Source: Bacteroidales bacterium UBA6267 | GTDB lineage: Bacteria > Bacteroidota > Bacteroidia > Bacteroidales > UBA1556 | Assembly: GCA_002440745.1 (NCBI GenBank) | Contig: DJVB01000067.1 | Span: 1 to 8,590 of the forward strand | DNA length: 8,590 nucleotides | Direction of reading: 5' to 3' | Part shown: positions 1 through 5,250 of the stretch, one piece after another | How positions within the stretch are numbered: the stretch's first letter is position 1 | Layout: every line of letters starts with the position of its first letter | Program-made: the position numbers and the translations under genes | Notes under the pieces: model-generated | Database searches by the model: none | What the model saw: only the letters and a program-made list of their open reading frames with translations | What the model was told of the DNA's origin: nothing

Positions 1-7
1 TTTCCAC

Positions 8-112
8 TGCGCCATGCTCCTTGCGCCTTGCCTTCTGACCTTTGCGCCATGCTCCTTGCGCCTTGCCTTCTGACCTCTGCGCCATGCTCCCCGCGCCTTG
101 CCTTCTGACTAA
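8..112. repeat. Three tandem copies of a 35-bp repeat built from heptamers
   Basis: Three head-to-tail units lie at 8-42, 43-77 and 78-112. Units 1 and 2 differ only at the last base; unit 3 has a few substitutions, mostly at its end. Each unit divides into five 7-mers that all begin TG or a one-base variant: TGCGCCA, TGCTCCT, TGCGCCT, TGCCTTC and TGACCTT. The unit therefore looks grown from a heptamer related to TGCGCCT. It is much more GC-rich than its surroundings. The 35-bp period is not a multiple of three and I see no sustained reading frame, so I take it as non-coding. The array may extend left of the window, because the bases before unit 1 (TTTCCAC) recur before the lone copy at 231. 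Function unknown. Confidence 0.9.
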
Positions 113-120
113 TCATATTC

Positions 121-198
121 TATACTAATGTCACCCCTACGGGGTTTTGATGTTGTTTTACTTTGTTATGGCTATAATAATTTCACCCCTTCGGGGTT
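121..198. repeat. Two copies of a 26-bp hairpin repeat with a CACCCC...GGGGTT core
   Basis: The segments 121-146 and 173-198 are aligned copies with 3 mismatches in 26 positions, spaced 52 bp apart. Each contains a short GC-rich palindrome: ACCCC-TAC-GGGGT at 133-145 and ACCCC-TTC-GGGGT at 185-197. The mismatch inside the palindrome falls in the 3-base loop, so the five-pair stem is kept. This resembles small dispersed palindromic repeats that I recall from intergenic DNA of Bacteroidota, but I cannot count genome copies here. Each could fold in RNA as a small stable hairpin. No gene overlaps them. Confidence 0.8.
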
Positions 199-223
199 GA
201 TTATCATGACCACAATTCACTAC

Positions 224-247
224 TTTCCACTGCGCCATGCTTGACTT
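224..247. repeat. Isolated, internally shortened copy of the 35-bp repeat
   Basis: Bases 224-241 (TTTCCACTGCGCCATGCT) repeat bases 1-18 exactly. The following TGACTTA matches the last heptamer of the 35-bp unit (TGACCTT) with one change and a small shift. It reads as a unit that kept its first heptamer, part of the second, and its last, having lost the middle. Together with the copy at 1-18 it forms 18-bp direct repeats bracketing the hairpin pair at 121-198. Confidence 0.7.
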
Positions 248-299
248 ATTCAGTTGTTTGGTGTTTGGAAAATAGTATGTTACTCCCCAAAAATTCATT

Positions 300-327
300 T
301 TGAATGTTTAAATAATGAATACTTTTG
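300..327 (+). promoter_or_regulatory. Bacteroidota-type promoter for the Sel1 lipoprotein gene
   Basis: A -33 element TTG (300-302, preceded by TTT) is followed after 17 bp by TACTTTTG (320-327). This matches the -7 consensus TAnnTTTG of Bacteroides/Flavobacterium primary sigma factors exactly, and the spacing falls within the reported 17-23 bp. Transcription would start near 333-335, leaving a leader of about 34 nt before the ATG at 368. The leader is A-rich with no clear Shine-Dalgarno, as is usual for the phylum. Confidence 0.65.
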
Positions 328-367
328 CTGCTTAAATAATATCACAATCAATTAAAAAGCATATTAT

Positions 368-1219
368 ATGTCTAAAACAACAACAATTCTTTTATTTTCT
401 TTATTGATAATATTATCATGCGAAAGTCAAAAAAAAGAAAAAATAATTATATTTCAGAAACAAGAAGTTATAGAAGAGGATAATTATAAAAATTTGAGCT
501 ATAAAGAATTAGAGATTTTGGCTATTAAAGGTGACTCCATAGTTCAGAATCTAATAGGAGACAAATTCTATTATGGAATTGACACATTAATTGATTACAA
601 GAAAGCAGTTGAATGGTATGAGAAAAGTGCAAACAAAGGATATATTGATGCTCAAAACGCATTAGCATTTTGTTACCTTAAAGGTCGAGGAATAAATCAA
701 GATTTAAGAAAAGCTTTTCAATTATATAGCGAAAATGCTGAGAAAGGGGATTCTAAAGCTAAGTTCAATTTATCATCTTTTTATAAATTTGGGATTATTG
801 TTGAGCAAAACCAGGAGAAAGCAATTACATTATTAAAAGAATCTGCAAAAAAAGGTTTTCCCGAAGCTCAAAATGATTTAGCAATTCATTATTTTGATGG
901 TATAGGCGTTGAGAAAGACTATGAAATGGCTTTTCAATTATTTAAAAGTGCTCAAGAAAATGAATTACTCGAAGCTTACTCACCATTAGCTTGGTGCTAT
1001 TTAAACGGACTTGGTGTAAAAAAAGACGAGAACAAAGCCATTAAAATCTATGAAGCCGCTATTGAAAAAGGATGCAATATCTCACAATACAATTTAGGAC
1101 TTATGTATTTAAAGGGAATACAAGTAGATAAAGATATAGCAAAAGCAAAATCGTTAATAAAAAAAGCAATGGATCAAGGAAATGAAAAAGCAATACAACT
1201 TTGGAATGAAAATTTTTAA
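368..1219 (+). CDS. Sel1-repeat lipoprotein
   Basis: 283 residues. The N-terminus is a lipoprotein signal: a short basic start, a hydrophobic stretch (about 7-16), and ILSC ending at Cys18, the predicted lipidation site. After a charged linker come Sel1-like (TPR-related) repeats at an exact 36-residue spacing. The G at the helix turn recurs at 55, 91, 127, 163, 235 and 271, with Glu199 at the remaining position. Typical pieces are DAQNALAFCYLKGRG and SQYNLGLMYLKG. There are six full repeats and a truncated seventh. Sel1 arrays form alpha-solenoids for protein-protein binding, so this is probably a membrane-anchored scaffold with an unknown partner. Residues after Cys18 (ESQKKEK) are not strongly acidic, so surface export is not obvious. 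The start fits the signal peptide and the upstream promoter. It is very AT- and Lys-rich and appears monocistronic, facing the symporter gene convergently. Confidence 0.9.
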   Translation: MSKTTTILLFSLLIILSCESQKKEKIIIFQKQEVIEEDNYKNLSYKELEILAIKGDSIVQNLIGDKFYYGIDTLIDYKKAVEWYEKSANKGYIDAQNALAFCYLKGRGINQDLRKAFQLYSENAEKGDSKAKFNLSSFYKFGIIVEQNQEKAITLLKESAKKGFPEAQNDLAIHYFDGIGVEKDYEMAFQLFKSAQENELLEAYSPLAWCYLNGLGVKKDENKAIKIYEAAIEKGCNISQYNLGLMYLKGIQVDKDIAKAKSLIKKAMDQGNEKAIQLWNENF

Positions 1220-1225
1220 CAAAAC

Positions 1226-1278
1226 AATAAATGCGGAGAATAATTACCGTATTCACCGCAAAATTTGCGGAGTTTATT
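1226..1278. terminator. Nested inverted repeats between convergent genes, probable terminator
   Basis: Bases 1232-1242 and 1250-1260 form an 11-bp stem (TGCGGAGAATA against TATTCACCGCA, one mismatch) with a 7-base loop. A second perfect hairpin, CCGCAAA-A-TTTGCGG (1256-1270), shares bases with the first, so the two are mutually exclusive. An outer pair AATAAA (1226-1231) and TTTATT (1273-1278) could enclose the first. Lying 7 bp after the Sel1 stop and between convergent genes, it plausibly ends transcription, but there is no long T-run. The position also overlaps a possible coding remnant, so the palindromes could have another origin. Confidence 0.45.
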
Positions 1279-1354
1279 AAATAAAAGTATCCTTACAAAA
1301 TCAGCTCAAGGAGGGCGAAGTACAAATTATGAACTAATTGCAAAATGGGATTAA
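1244..1354 (+). pseudogene. Possible decayed C-terminal end of a winged-helix protein
   Basis: One frame stays open from just after a TAA at 1241-1243 to a TAA at 1352-1354, 36 codons without a start codon. Its translation ends ILTKSAQGGRSTNYELIAKW and contains NLRSLLNK before that. The pattern of a leucine-rich helix, then xGILxK, then GGRSTxYEL resembles the last helix and wing of winged-helix domains such as those ending many Bacteroidota Fic-family proteins. This is recollection of a pattern, not a database match. There is no room for the rest of the protein, because the Sel1 gene ends at 1219. If real, it is a remnant left by deletion. A chance open frame of this size is also possible. 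Confidence 0.3.
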
Positions 1355-1407
1355 GGAAAAAATGTGAAAATTTATATGATTCAAAATCAATTATTTACCT
1401 AACATAT

Positions 1408-2931
1408 TTACGCTTTCTTTCGCATCAAAACCGAACCAATTATTGCCAATGTCAAAGCCACTAAAAAGGTTAAGATTCGGGTGGATATATAAACTTCTAA
1501 GCCGCTTGCAATCCAAAAAACGGTGAAACTAAGTCCTCCTATTATAGTTAAGATTGCTGCTTTGGCAGTAAAACGTTTCCAAAAAAGCGTCAGTAAAATC
1601 ACAACGGAAAAGGTGCTGCCAATGCCTGACCAAACATAGCTCACAATGCTGAACACCAAATCAACAGGGGAAAACCAAGCCACAATCATGGCCACAATGG
1701 CCAGCAAAAAAGTAATAAGTCGCGAATAAAACAGATTGTTTTTCTGTGTTCTGTTTTTGGATAGAAAAGGTTGAACTAAGTTTTCAGACAGCTCAGTCGA
1801 GGAAAGAATCAATAAAGAGTTAGCCGTGGAAATGATTGCAGCAAGAATACCGGTGATTAAAATCCCTTGAATTGCCGGAGGAAAAACCACCCCAAGTACT
1901 GCTAACAGCACCGTCTCTTGATCGGCAAGTCCGGCGGGACCAAACATTGCAATACCAAGCCAACCAATCATTAAGGCACCAAAATATGCAAAAAAAGTCC
2001 AGATGATGCTGATATTGCGAGCCTGCTTAGCTTCTCTCCTACTCCGAATGGCCATAAATCGCATAGTCAGTTGGGGCTGACCGCCAAGAAAACCAAAAAA
2101 CCACGCAAAAGAGCCGGTAATTAAAACGCCAACCACCAAACCATTAACCAACTGCGGTGCTGCTGGAAAGTACTGACCAAATAAAACGCCTAACGCATTA
2201 GTTTGTTCCGACTGCGGCGCCACAAACAAAGATGTATAATTCTGCCCCGACATACTCAATCCTTGCCATAACGAGTTAGAAAAAACCGTTGTTTCTGAAG
2301 CGTTTTGTAGATAAAAATAACCGGCAATTGGAGTCACCACAAGGGTAATAATCATTATAATAGCCTGAATTACATCTGTATAAGTCACACTGCGAAAGCC
2401 GCCATAAATGGTATAAGGAACAATCATCACCAAAACGATTAGCATTCCATAAAACTTCGGGATTCCAAAAAGGTTTTCGATGATTTTGCTTCCGCCAACA
2501 AACTGAGCTCCAACATAAAAGAAAAAAAAGAAAACGATTGTAAAAGCTGAAGCTATCCGCAACCACCGGTTTTTGTCGCCATGACGTTTGGAAAGATACT
2601 CCGAGAAGCTGTTCACCTCATATTTCTCAGCCTCATTGCGCAATCGCCAAGCTAAAAACCACCACGAAACCACAACTCCAAGAAAACAACCTAATGCTGT
2701 CCAAATCTCGAATAATCCCGTAGCATAAGCCACGCCAGGAAGACCGAGCAGAGCCCAAGAAGATTCACCGGTCGAACGCTCCGAAAGAGCTGCAATCCAT
2801 CCCGGCAATTTCCGTCCGGCAATGGCAAAATCGCTGCTACTTTTTACTCTGCGACCAAAATAAAAACCTAAAGTAAGTAATCCTACAACATAAACGACCA
2901 TCACAGTCACAATCTGAATATTTGGCTCCAT
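1408..2931 (-). CDS. putP: Sodium:solute symporter (SSS family), PutP-like
   Basis: 507 residues, about the length of E. coli PutP (502), and hydrophobic throughout with roughly 13 predicted membrane helices. It would import a solute, by homology proline, with Na+ across the inner membrane. The N-terminus aligns to PutP as I recall it with no gap: GFYFGRRVKSSSDFAIAGRKL, then ALSERSTGESSWALLGLPG (48-66) opposite the first broken helix. The TM8 sodium-site pair Ser-Thr is present at 368-369 in AAIISTANSLL, equivalent to PutP S340-T341. FIGGF-like YGGFRSVTYTDVIQA is also kept. The residue opposite PutP Asp55, important for Na+ binding, is Gly55, with Glu51 and Glu56 nearby. This SERxxGES form occurs in a branch of the family, so the substrate is less certain than the fold. 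It is the last gene of a leftward cluster, 57 bp after the TPR gene. Confidence 0.8.
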   Translation of the reverse strand: MEPNIQIVTVMVVYVVGLLTLGFYFGRRVKSSSDFAIAGRKLPGWIAALSERSTGESSWALLGLPGVAYATGLFEIWTALGCFLGVVVSWWFLAWRLRNEAEKYEVNSFSEYLSKRHGDKNRWLRIASAFTIVFFFFFYVGAQFVGGSKIIENLFGIPKFYGMLIVLVMIVPYTIYGGFRSVTYTDVIQAIIMIITLVVTPIAGYFYLQNASETTVFSNSLWQGLSMSGQNYTSLFVAPQSEQTNALGVLFGQYFPAAPQLVNGLVVGVLITGSFAWFFGFLGGQPQLTMRFMAIRSRREAKQARNISIIWTFFAYFGALMIGWLGIAMFGPAGLADQETVLLAVLGVVFPPAIQGILITGILAAIISTANSLLILSSTELSENLVQPFLSKNRTQKNNLFYSRLITFLLAIVAMIVAWFSPVDLVFSIVSYVWSGIGSTFSVVILLTLFWKRFTAKAAILTIIGGLSFTVFWIASGLEVYISTRILTFLVALTLAIIGSVLMRKKA

Positions 2932-2988
2932 AGCGTTAGTGGTTAAAGAGCGCTAAGGTAGGAAAAAAGGGGGATAGATTTTAAACGA

Positions 2989-3282
2989 TTAATCCCAAGG
3001 ATCATTATGGAGATTCGTGCAGGCGTAAATATCTAATTGTGAAAGAGATATAATAGTTTCAAAATATGCTTTCTGGTTTTCTACAAACTCGTCAGAACCA
3101 TAGATTCGCAAAATATCAATGCAATCATTAACTGCTTCTGTAAGATTATTCAATTTTTGGTGAGCCTTCATTCGTAAAATGAATACCTCTTTAGAAGGAT
3201 TCTCATTCAACATTTTATCTATTTGAACTAAAGCCGATTCCGGTGATTCTTCCAATTGCTGTTCTAAGTAATTTAATTCCAT
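2989..3282 (-). CDS. Small TPR-like protein of unknown function
   Basis: 97 residues, no signal peptide or membrane segment, so probably cytoplasmic. The first two thirds are amphipathic helices with TPR character: ESALVQIDKMLNENPSKEVFILRMKAHQKLNNLTEAVNDC has the usual small/aromatic spacing of a helix-turn-helix pair, enough for about one and a half repeats. The tail LDIYACTNLHNDPWD is quite different: acidic, aromatic and ending in DPWD, which looks like a short linear motif or a docking tail. I recall similar small TPR proteins with a DPW ending in Bacteroidota but cannot name a function. The start codon lies one base after the stop of the MFS gene, so expression is tied to that transporter. 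Confidence 0.75.
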   Translation of the reverse strand: MELNYLEQQLEESPESALVQIDKMLNENPSKEVFILRMKAHQKLNNLTEAVNDCIDILRIYGSDEFVENQKAYFETIISLSQLDIYACTNLHNDPWD

Positions 3283-3286
3283 ATTA
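3280..3286 (-). promoter_or_regulatory. Stop-start junction TAATATG coupling MFS and TPR genes
   Basis: On the minus strand the MFS stop TAA (3286-3284), one T, and the TPR start ATG (3282-3280) read TAATATG. With no room for an independent leader, the TPR gene is most likely translated by ribosomes finishing the transporter. This also supports the chosen ATG. Confidence 0.7.
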
Positions 3287-4516
3287 GTGCTTGCATTTCA
3301 ATCTGTAAATTGGCCATAATGATAAGATTATCAATAAAATAACGACCGAAAAAACCCATGTAAAACTTAAATATTTCAATGAAAACCCCACCAAAACAGG
3401 AATAACCATTGGAAATAAATTTCCGGCACCGGCTAGACCAGTATATAAAGTGCGGTTTTCGTTCGTTGAAATCTCAATTAAAATATTGTCAATCACAATT
3501 TTATATGTCGCCACAAAAAGGCCGGTAAGAATAAAAATATAACTAAAAATGGATTGATTTTCTTGTAATAAAAGCGACAAGACAAGAATGGTAGAAAAGA
3601 GGAAAGCATTGAAAAAAAGAATAGGTTTAAAACGAAACTTTTTGCTAAAAAAGAACATGGTCAACGAGCCTGAAATCATGCCGATGGTCTGAAAAATTAA
3701 GAAATCGCCAACTTTGTCGAAGCTAAGGCCAGAATTGTTTTTCGACAGCATTATCAGAAAAGGAATCATGCTCACTCCTACCCCTAATGTATTCACAATC
3801 AACAAATAATATCTGAGATTTCGGGTAAATTTCCACTCGTGAACAATCTTGCGATGAAACTGCTTCAAGCTTATGGGATTCGTCCCGGAAGGAATATTTT
3901 CGCGAAGCGCCCAAAAACCGAAAGAAGCTATCAGAAGCAAAACTGCAGCAACTAAAAACATCCTTGAAAAATTATCGGGATATTCAAAGGATTTAATCAT
4001 CCAACCGGCGGCCATTGCAGAAGCTAAAACCCCAAGACTATTGAAGACCTGTTTGAGCGAAAAAAAACGCTTACGAGTCTGTTGATCAATGGTTTTTCCG
4101 ATAATATCGATGTAAGAAACATTGGCAAAGCTTCCGCTAAGCGCAAACACTGATATCAGAAAATACACACTGAACAGAAGCCAAAAAGCGGAAAAACCCA
4201 AACCGGCGAAAAAAAGAAACGCCAATGAAAATAGCATAATGATTCGTATATTTATTCCAACCAAAATATAGGGCTTTTTGAATGCAGTTTTCTGCAAAAA
4301 CAAACTGAATATCAATTGCATAAATGAAGAACCACCAATTAATATTGCGGTTAAAATCCCGAGATGAACCGAGCCAGCACCCATTTTTAACAGCATAGAT
4401 GGAATCACCATATTGACATCCATAAAATTGGAAGCCAAAGCTAAAAACAACCCATGCCAGATAAAAGCTTTGAAATTGTTTTGTGAGTCCGTACTATTTA
4501 TTCGTTGCAGCTTCAT
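3284..4516 (-). CDS. Major facilitator superfamily transporter
   Basis: 410 residues, typical MFS length, with about 12 hydrophobic helices in two halves joined by a charged, helix-poor loop near the middle (around KQFHRKIVHEWKFTRN). The N-terminal 17 residues are polar, then the first helix (AFIWHGLFLALASNFMDV) begins. A basic loop after helix 2 (LQKTAFKKPYILVG) sits where MFS proteins carry their signature loop, though the full GxxxDRxGRR motif is not visible. The segment GKTIDQQTRKRFFSLKQ, followed by a helix, is an MFS-like cytoplasmic loop. Substrate cannot be read from sequence; drug or metabolite export or uptake are all possible. It is the first gene of the leftward cluster, with a strong promoter match 51 bp upstream of its ATG. 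The co-expressed TPR gene follows immediately. Confidence 0.85.
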   Translation of the reverse strand: MKLQRINSTDSQNNFKAFIWHGLFLALASNFMDVNMVIPSMLLKMGAGSVHLGILTAILIGGSSFMQLIFSLFLQKTAFKKPYILVGINIRIIMLFSLAFLFFAGLGFSAFWLLFSVYFLISVFALSGSFANVSYIDIIGKTIDQQTRKRFFSLKQVFNSLGVLASAMAAGWMIKSFEYPDNFSRMFLVAAVLLLIASFGFWALRENIPSGTNPISLKQFHRKIVHEWKFTRNLRYYLLIVNTLGVGVSMIPFLIMLSKNNSGLSFDKVGDFLIFQTIGMISGSLTMFFFSKKFRFKPILFFNAFLFSTILVLSLLLQENQSIFSYIFILTGLFVATYKIVIDNILIEISTNENRTLYTGLAGAGNLFPMVIPVLVGFSLKYLSFTWVFSVVILLIILSLWPIYRLKCKH

Positions 4517-4566
4517 AAAAATAAGTATTCAGGTAATCCAAATTTTCTAACCAAAGTAATTGGCGG

Positions 4567-4599
4567 CAAAAGTAAACTATATGCAAGGTTGCTCACCAA
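4567..4599 (-). promoter_or_regulatory. Bacteroidota-type promoter for the MFS-TPR(-symporter) cluster
   Basis: Read on the minus strand, TTG (4599-4597) is followed after 22 bp by TACTTTTG (4574-4567), an exact match to the TAnnTTTG -7 element. Transcription would start near 4560, giving a leader of about 45 nt to the MFS ATG at 4516. The spacing is at the long end of the accepted range. It faces away from the fur gene. Confidence 0.6.
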
Positions 4600-4742
4600 C
4601 GCAAAAATTGACAAAAAGCAATAAATATTGATAAATTTTCTTATTTAGACTTAATAAAAATAGAAATATTTTTATAATTTTACGGCCTAAATTTCAAAGT
4701 CGATTTTGGAGTTTTAATGAAATAGATAAGATTAAACAACGA

Positions 4743-4763
4743 ATCATAATATATATTACTGAT
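4743..4763. promoter_or_regulatory. Candidate Fur-family operator upstream of the fur gene
   Basis: A perfect 12-bp palindrome TAATATATATTA (4747-4758) is extended by ATCA on the left (4743-4746) and TGAT on the right (4760-4763) with one unpaired base at 4759. It ends 17 bp before the ATG of the Fur-family regulator. AT-rich inverted repeats of about this size are typical Fur/PerR/Zur operators, and such regulators are commonly autoregulated. It does not match the 7-1-7 Fur or PerR box closely, and AT-rich DNA gives palindromes by chance. Confidence 0.35.
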
Positions 4764-4780
4764 AATTAACATAATAGGCC

Positions 4781-5236
4781 ATGAAAGACACGCATAAAGA
4801 AGAAACATTTAAAGCTGCAAAAGCTATTTTCACGAACTACTTGGAGCAACACAAGCACAGAAAAACCCCGGAGCGCTATAGTATTTTGAAAGAAATCTAC
4901 GATATGGACGGGCATTTCGATATTGAAACCTTGTATTTGAAGATGAAATCGAACAAATATCGAGTGAGCCGCGCCACATTATATAATACTATTGACTTGC
5001 TTTTAACCTGTAAATTAGTCACTAAGCATCAATTTGGTAAGACGAGTGCTCAATATGAAAAAATGTATAAATTCAGGCAGCACGACCACGTAATTTGTGT
5101 AAATTGCGGCAAAATTCTGGAGTTCTGCGACCCCAGAATTCAGGAGATTCAAGATAGCATTGAATCCCTGTTTGGCGTAAAGGTAAATTACCATGCCTTA
5201 ACGTTTTACGCCGAATGCAGCAATTGTACTGAATAA
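4781..5236 (+). CDS. Fur-family metal-dependent transcriptional regulator
   Basis: 151 residues, the usual Fur length. The N-terminal winged helix (about 15-90) contains KTPERYSILKEIY and the recognition helix VSRATLYNTIDLL (62-74). The C-terminal dimerisation domain carries the family's metal ligands. His45 (DGHFDIETLY), the H101-D-H103 motif and His138 (YHALTFY) match sensing-site positions. Cys106/Cys109 (CVNC) and Cys146/Cys149 (CSNC) form a complete four-cysteine structural zinc site. It should bind DNA as a dimer when loaded with a metal or, if PerR-like, until oxidised. The sequence does not settle between Fur, PerR and Zur. A spare Cys116 lies in EFCD. purA follows after 14 bp, so the two are probably co-transcribed. 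I recall Fur-family genes next to purA in other Bacteroidota. Confidence 0.92.
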   Translation: MKDTHKEETFKAAKAIFTNYLEQHKHRKTPERYSILKEIYDMDGHFDIETLYLKMKSNKYRVSRATLYNTIDLLLTCKLVTKHQFGKTSAQYEKMYKFRQHDHVICVNCGKILEFCDPRIQEIQDSIESLFGVKVNYHALTFYAECSNCTE

Positions 5237-5250
5237 TTAAATTTTACTTA

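Larger units (their letters stand above)
1..367. other. Gene-free repeat-bearing region with promoter for the Sel1 lipoprotein
   Basis: No credible open reading frame was found on either strand. The left 250 bases are taken up by the heptamer-built repeats and the two hairpin repeats. From about 245 the sequence becomes AT-rich and ends in the promoter and leader of the gene at 368. No tRNA or RNA-family structure was recognised. Confidence 0.7.
4517..4780. other. Divergent intergenic region between MFS and fur genes
   Basis: 264 bp, very AT-rich. It holds the MFS promoter on the left and the candidate Fur-family operator next to the fur start. For fur itself the best promoter-like site is TAATTTTA (4675-4682), one base from the -7 consensus, but no good TTG lies 17-23 bp before it, so its promoter is unresolved. 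No small ORF was found. Confidence 0.5.

Noticed and set aside
8..112. CRISPR array
   Set aside because: The units are directly adjacent with no unique spacers, and no cas gene is present.
1377..1389. TGATT-CAA-AATCA hairpin as terminator of the symporter gene
   Set aside because: Only five AT-rich pairs; expected by chance in this composition.
2276..2566. 96-codon minus-strand open frame inside the symporter gene
   Set aside because: It overlaps the symporter in another frame, and its Cys/Trp-rich composition is typical of an antisense-free shadow of membrane codons.
2931..2960. TAGCG/CGCTA inverted repeat at the symporter start
   Set aside because: Five-base arms 15 bp apart are too short to support a regulatory call.
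3723..4085. Open frames of 63 and 70 codons overlapping the MFS gene
   Set aside because: Both are shadows of the MFS coding frame, with no domain and no independent start signals.
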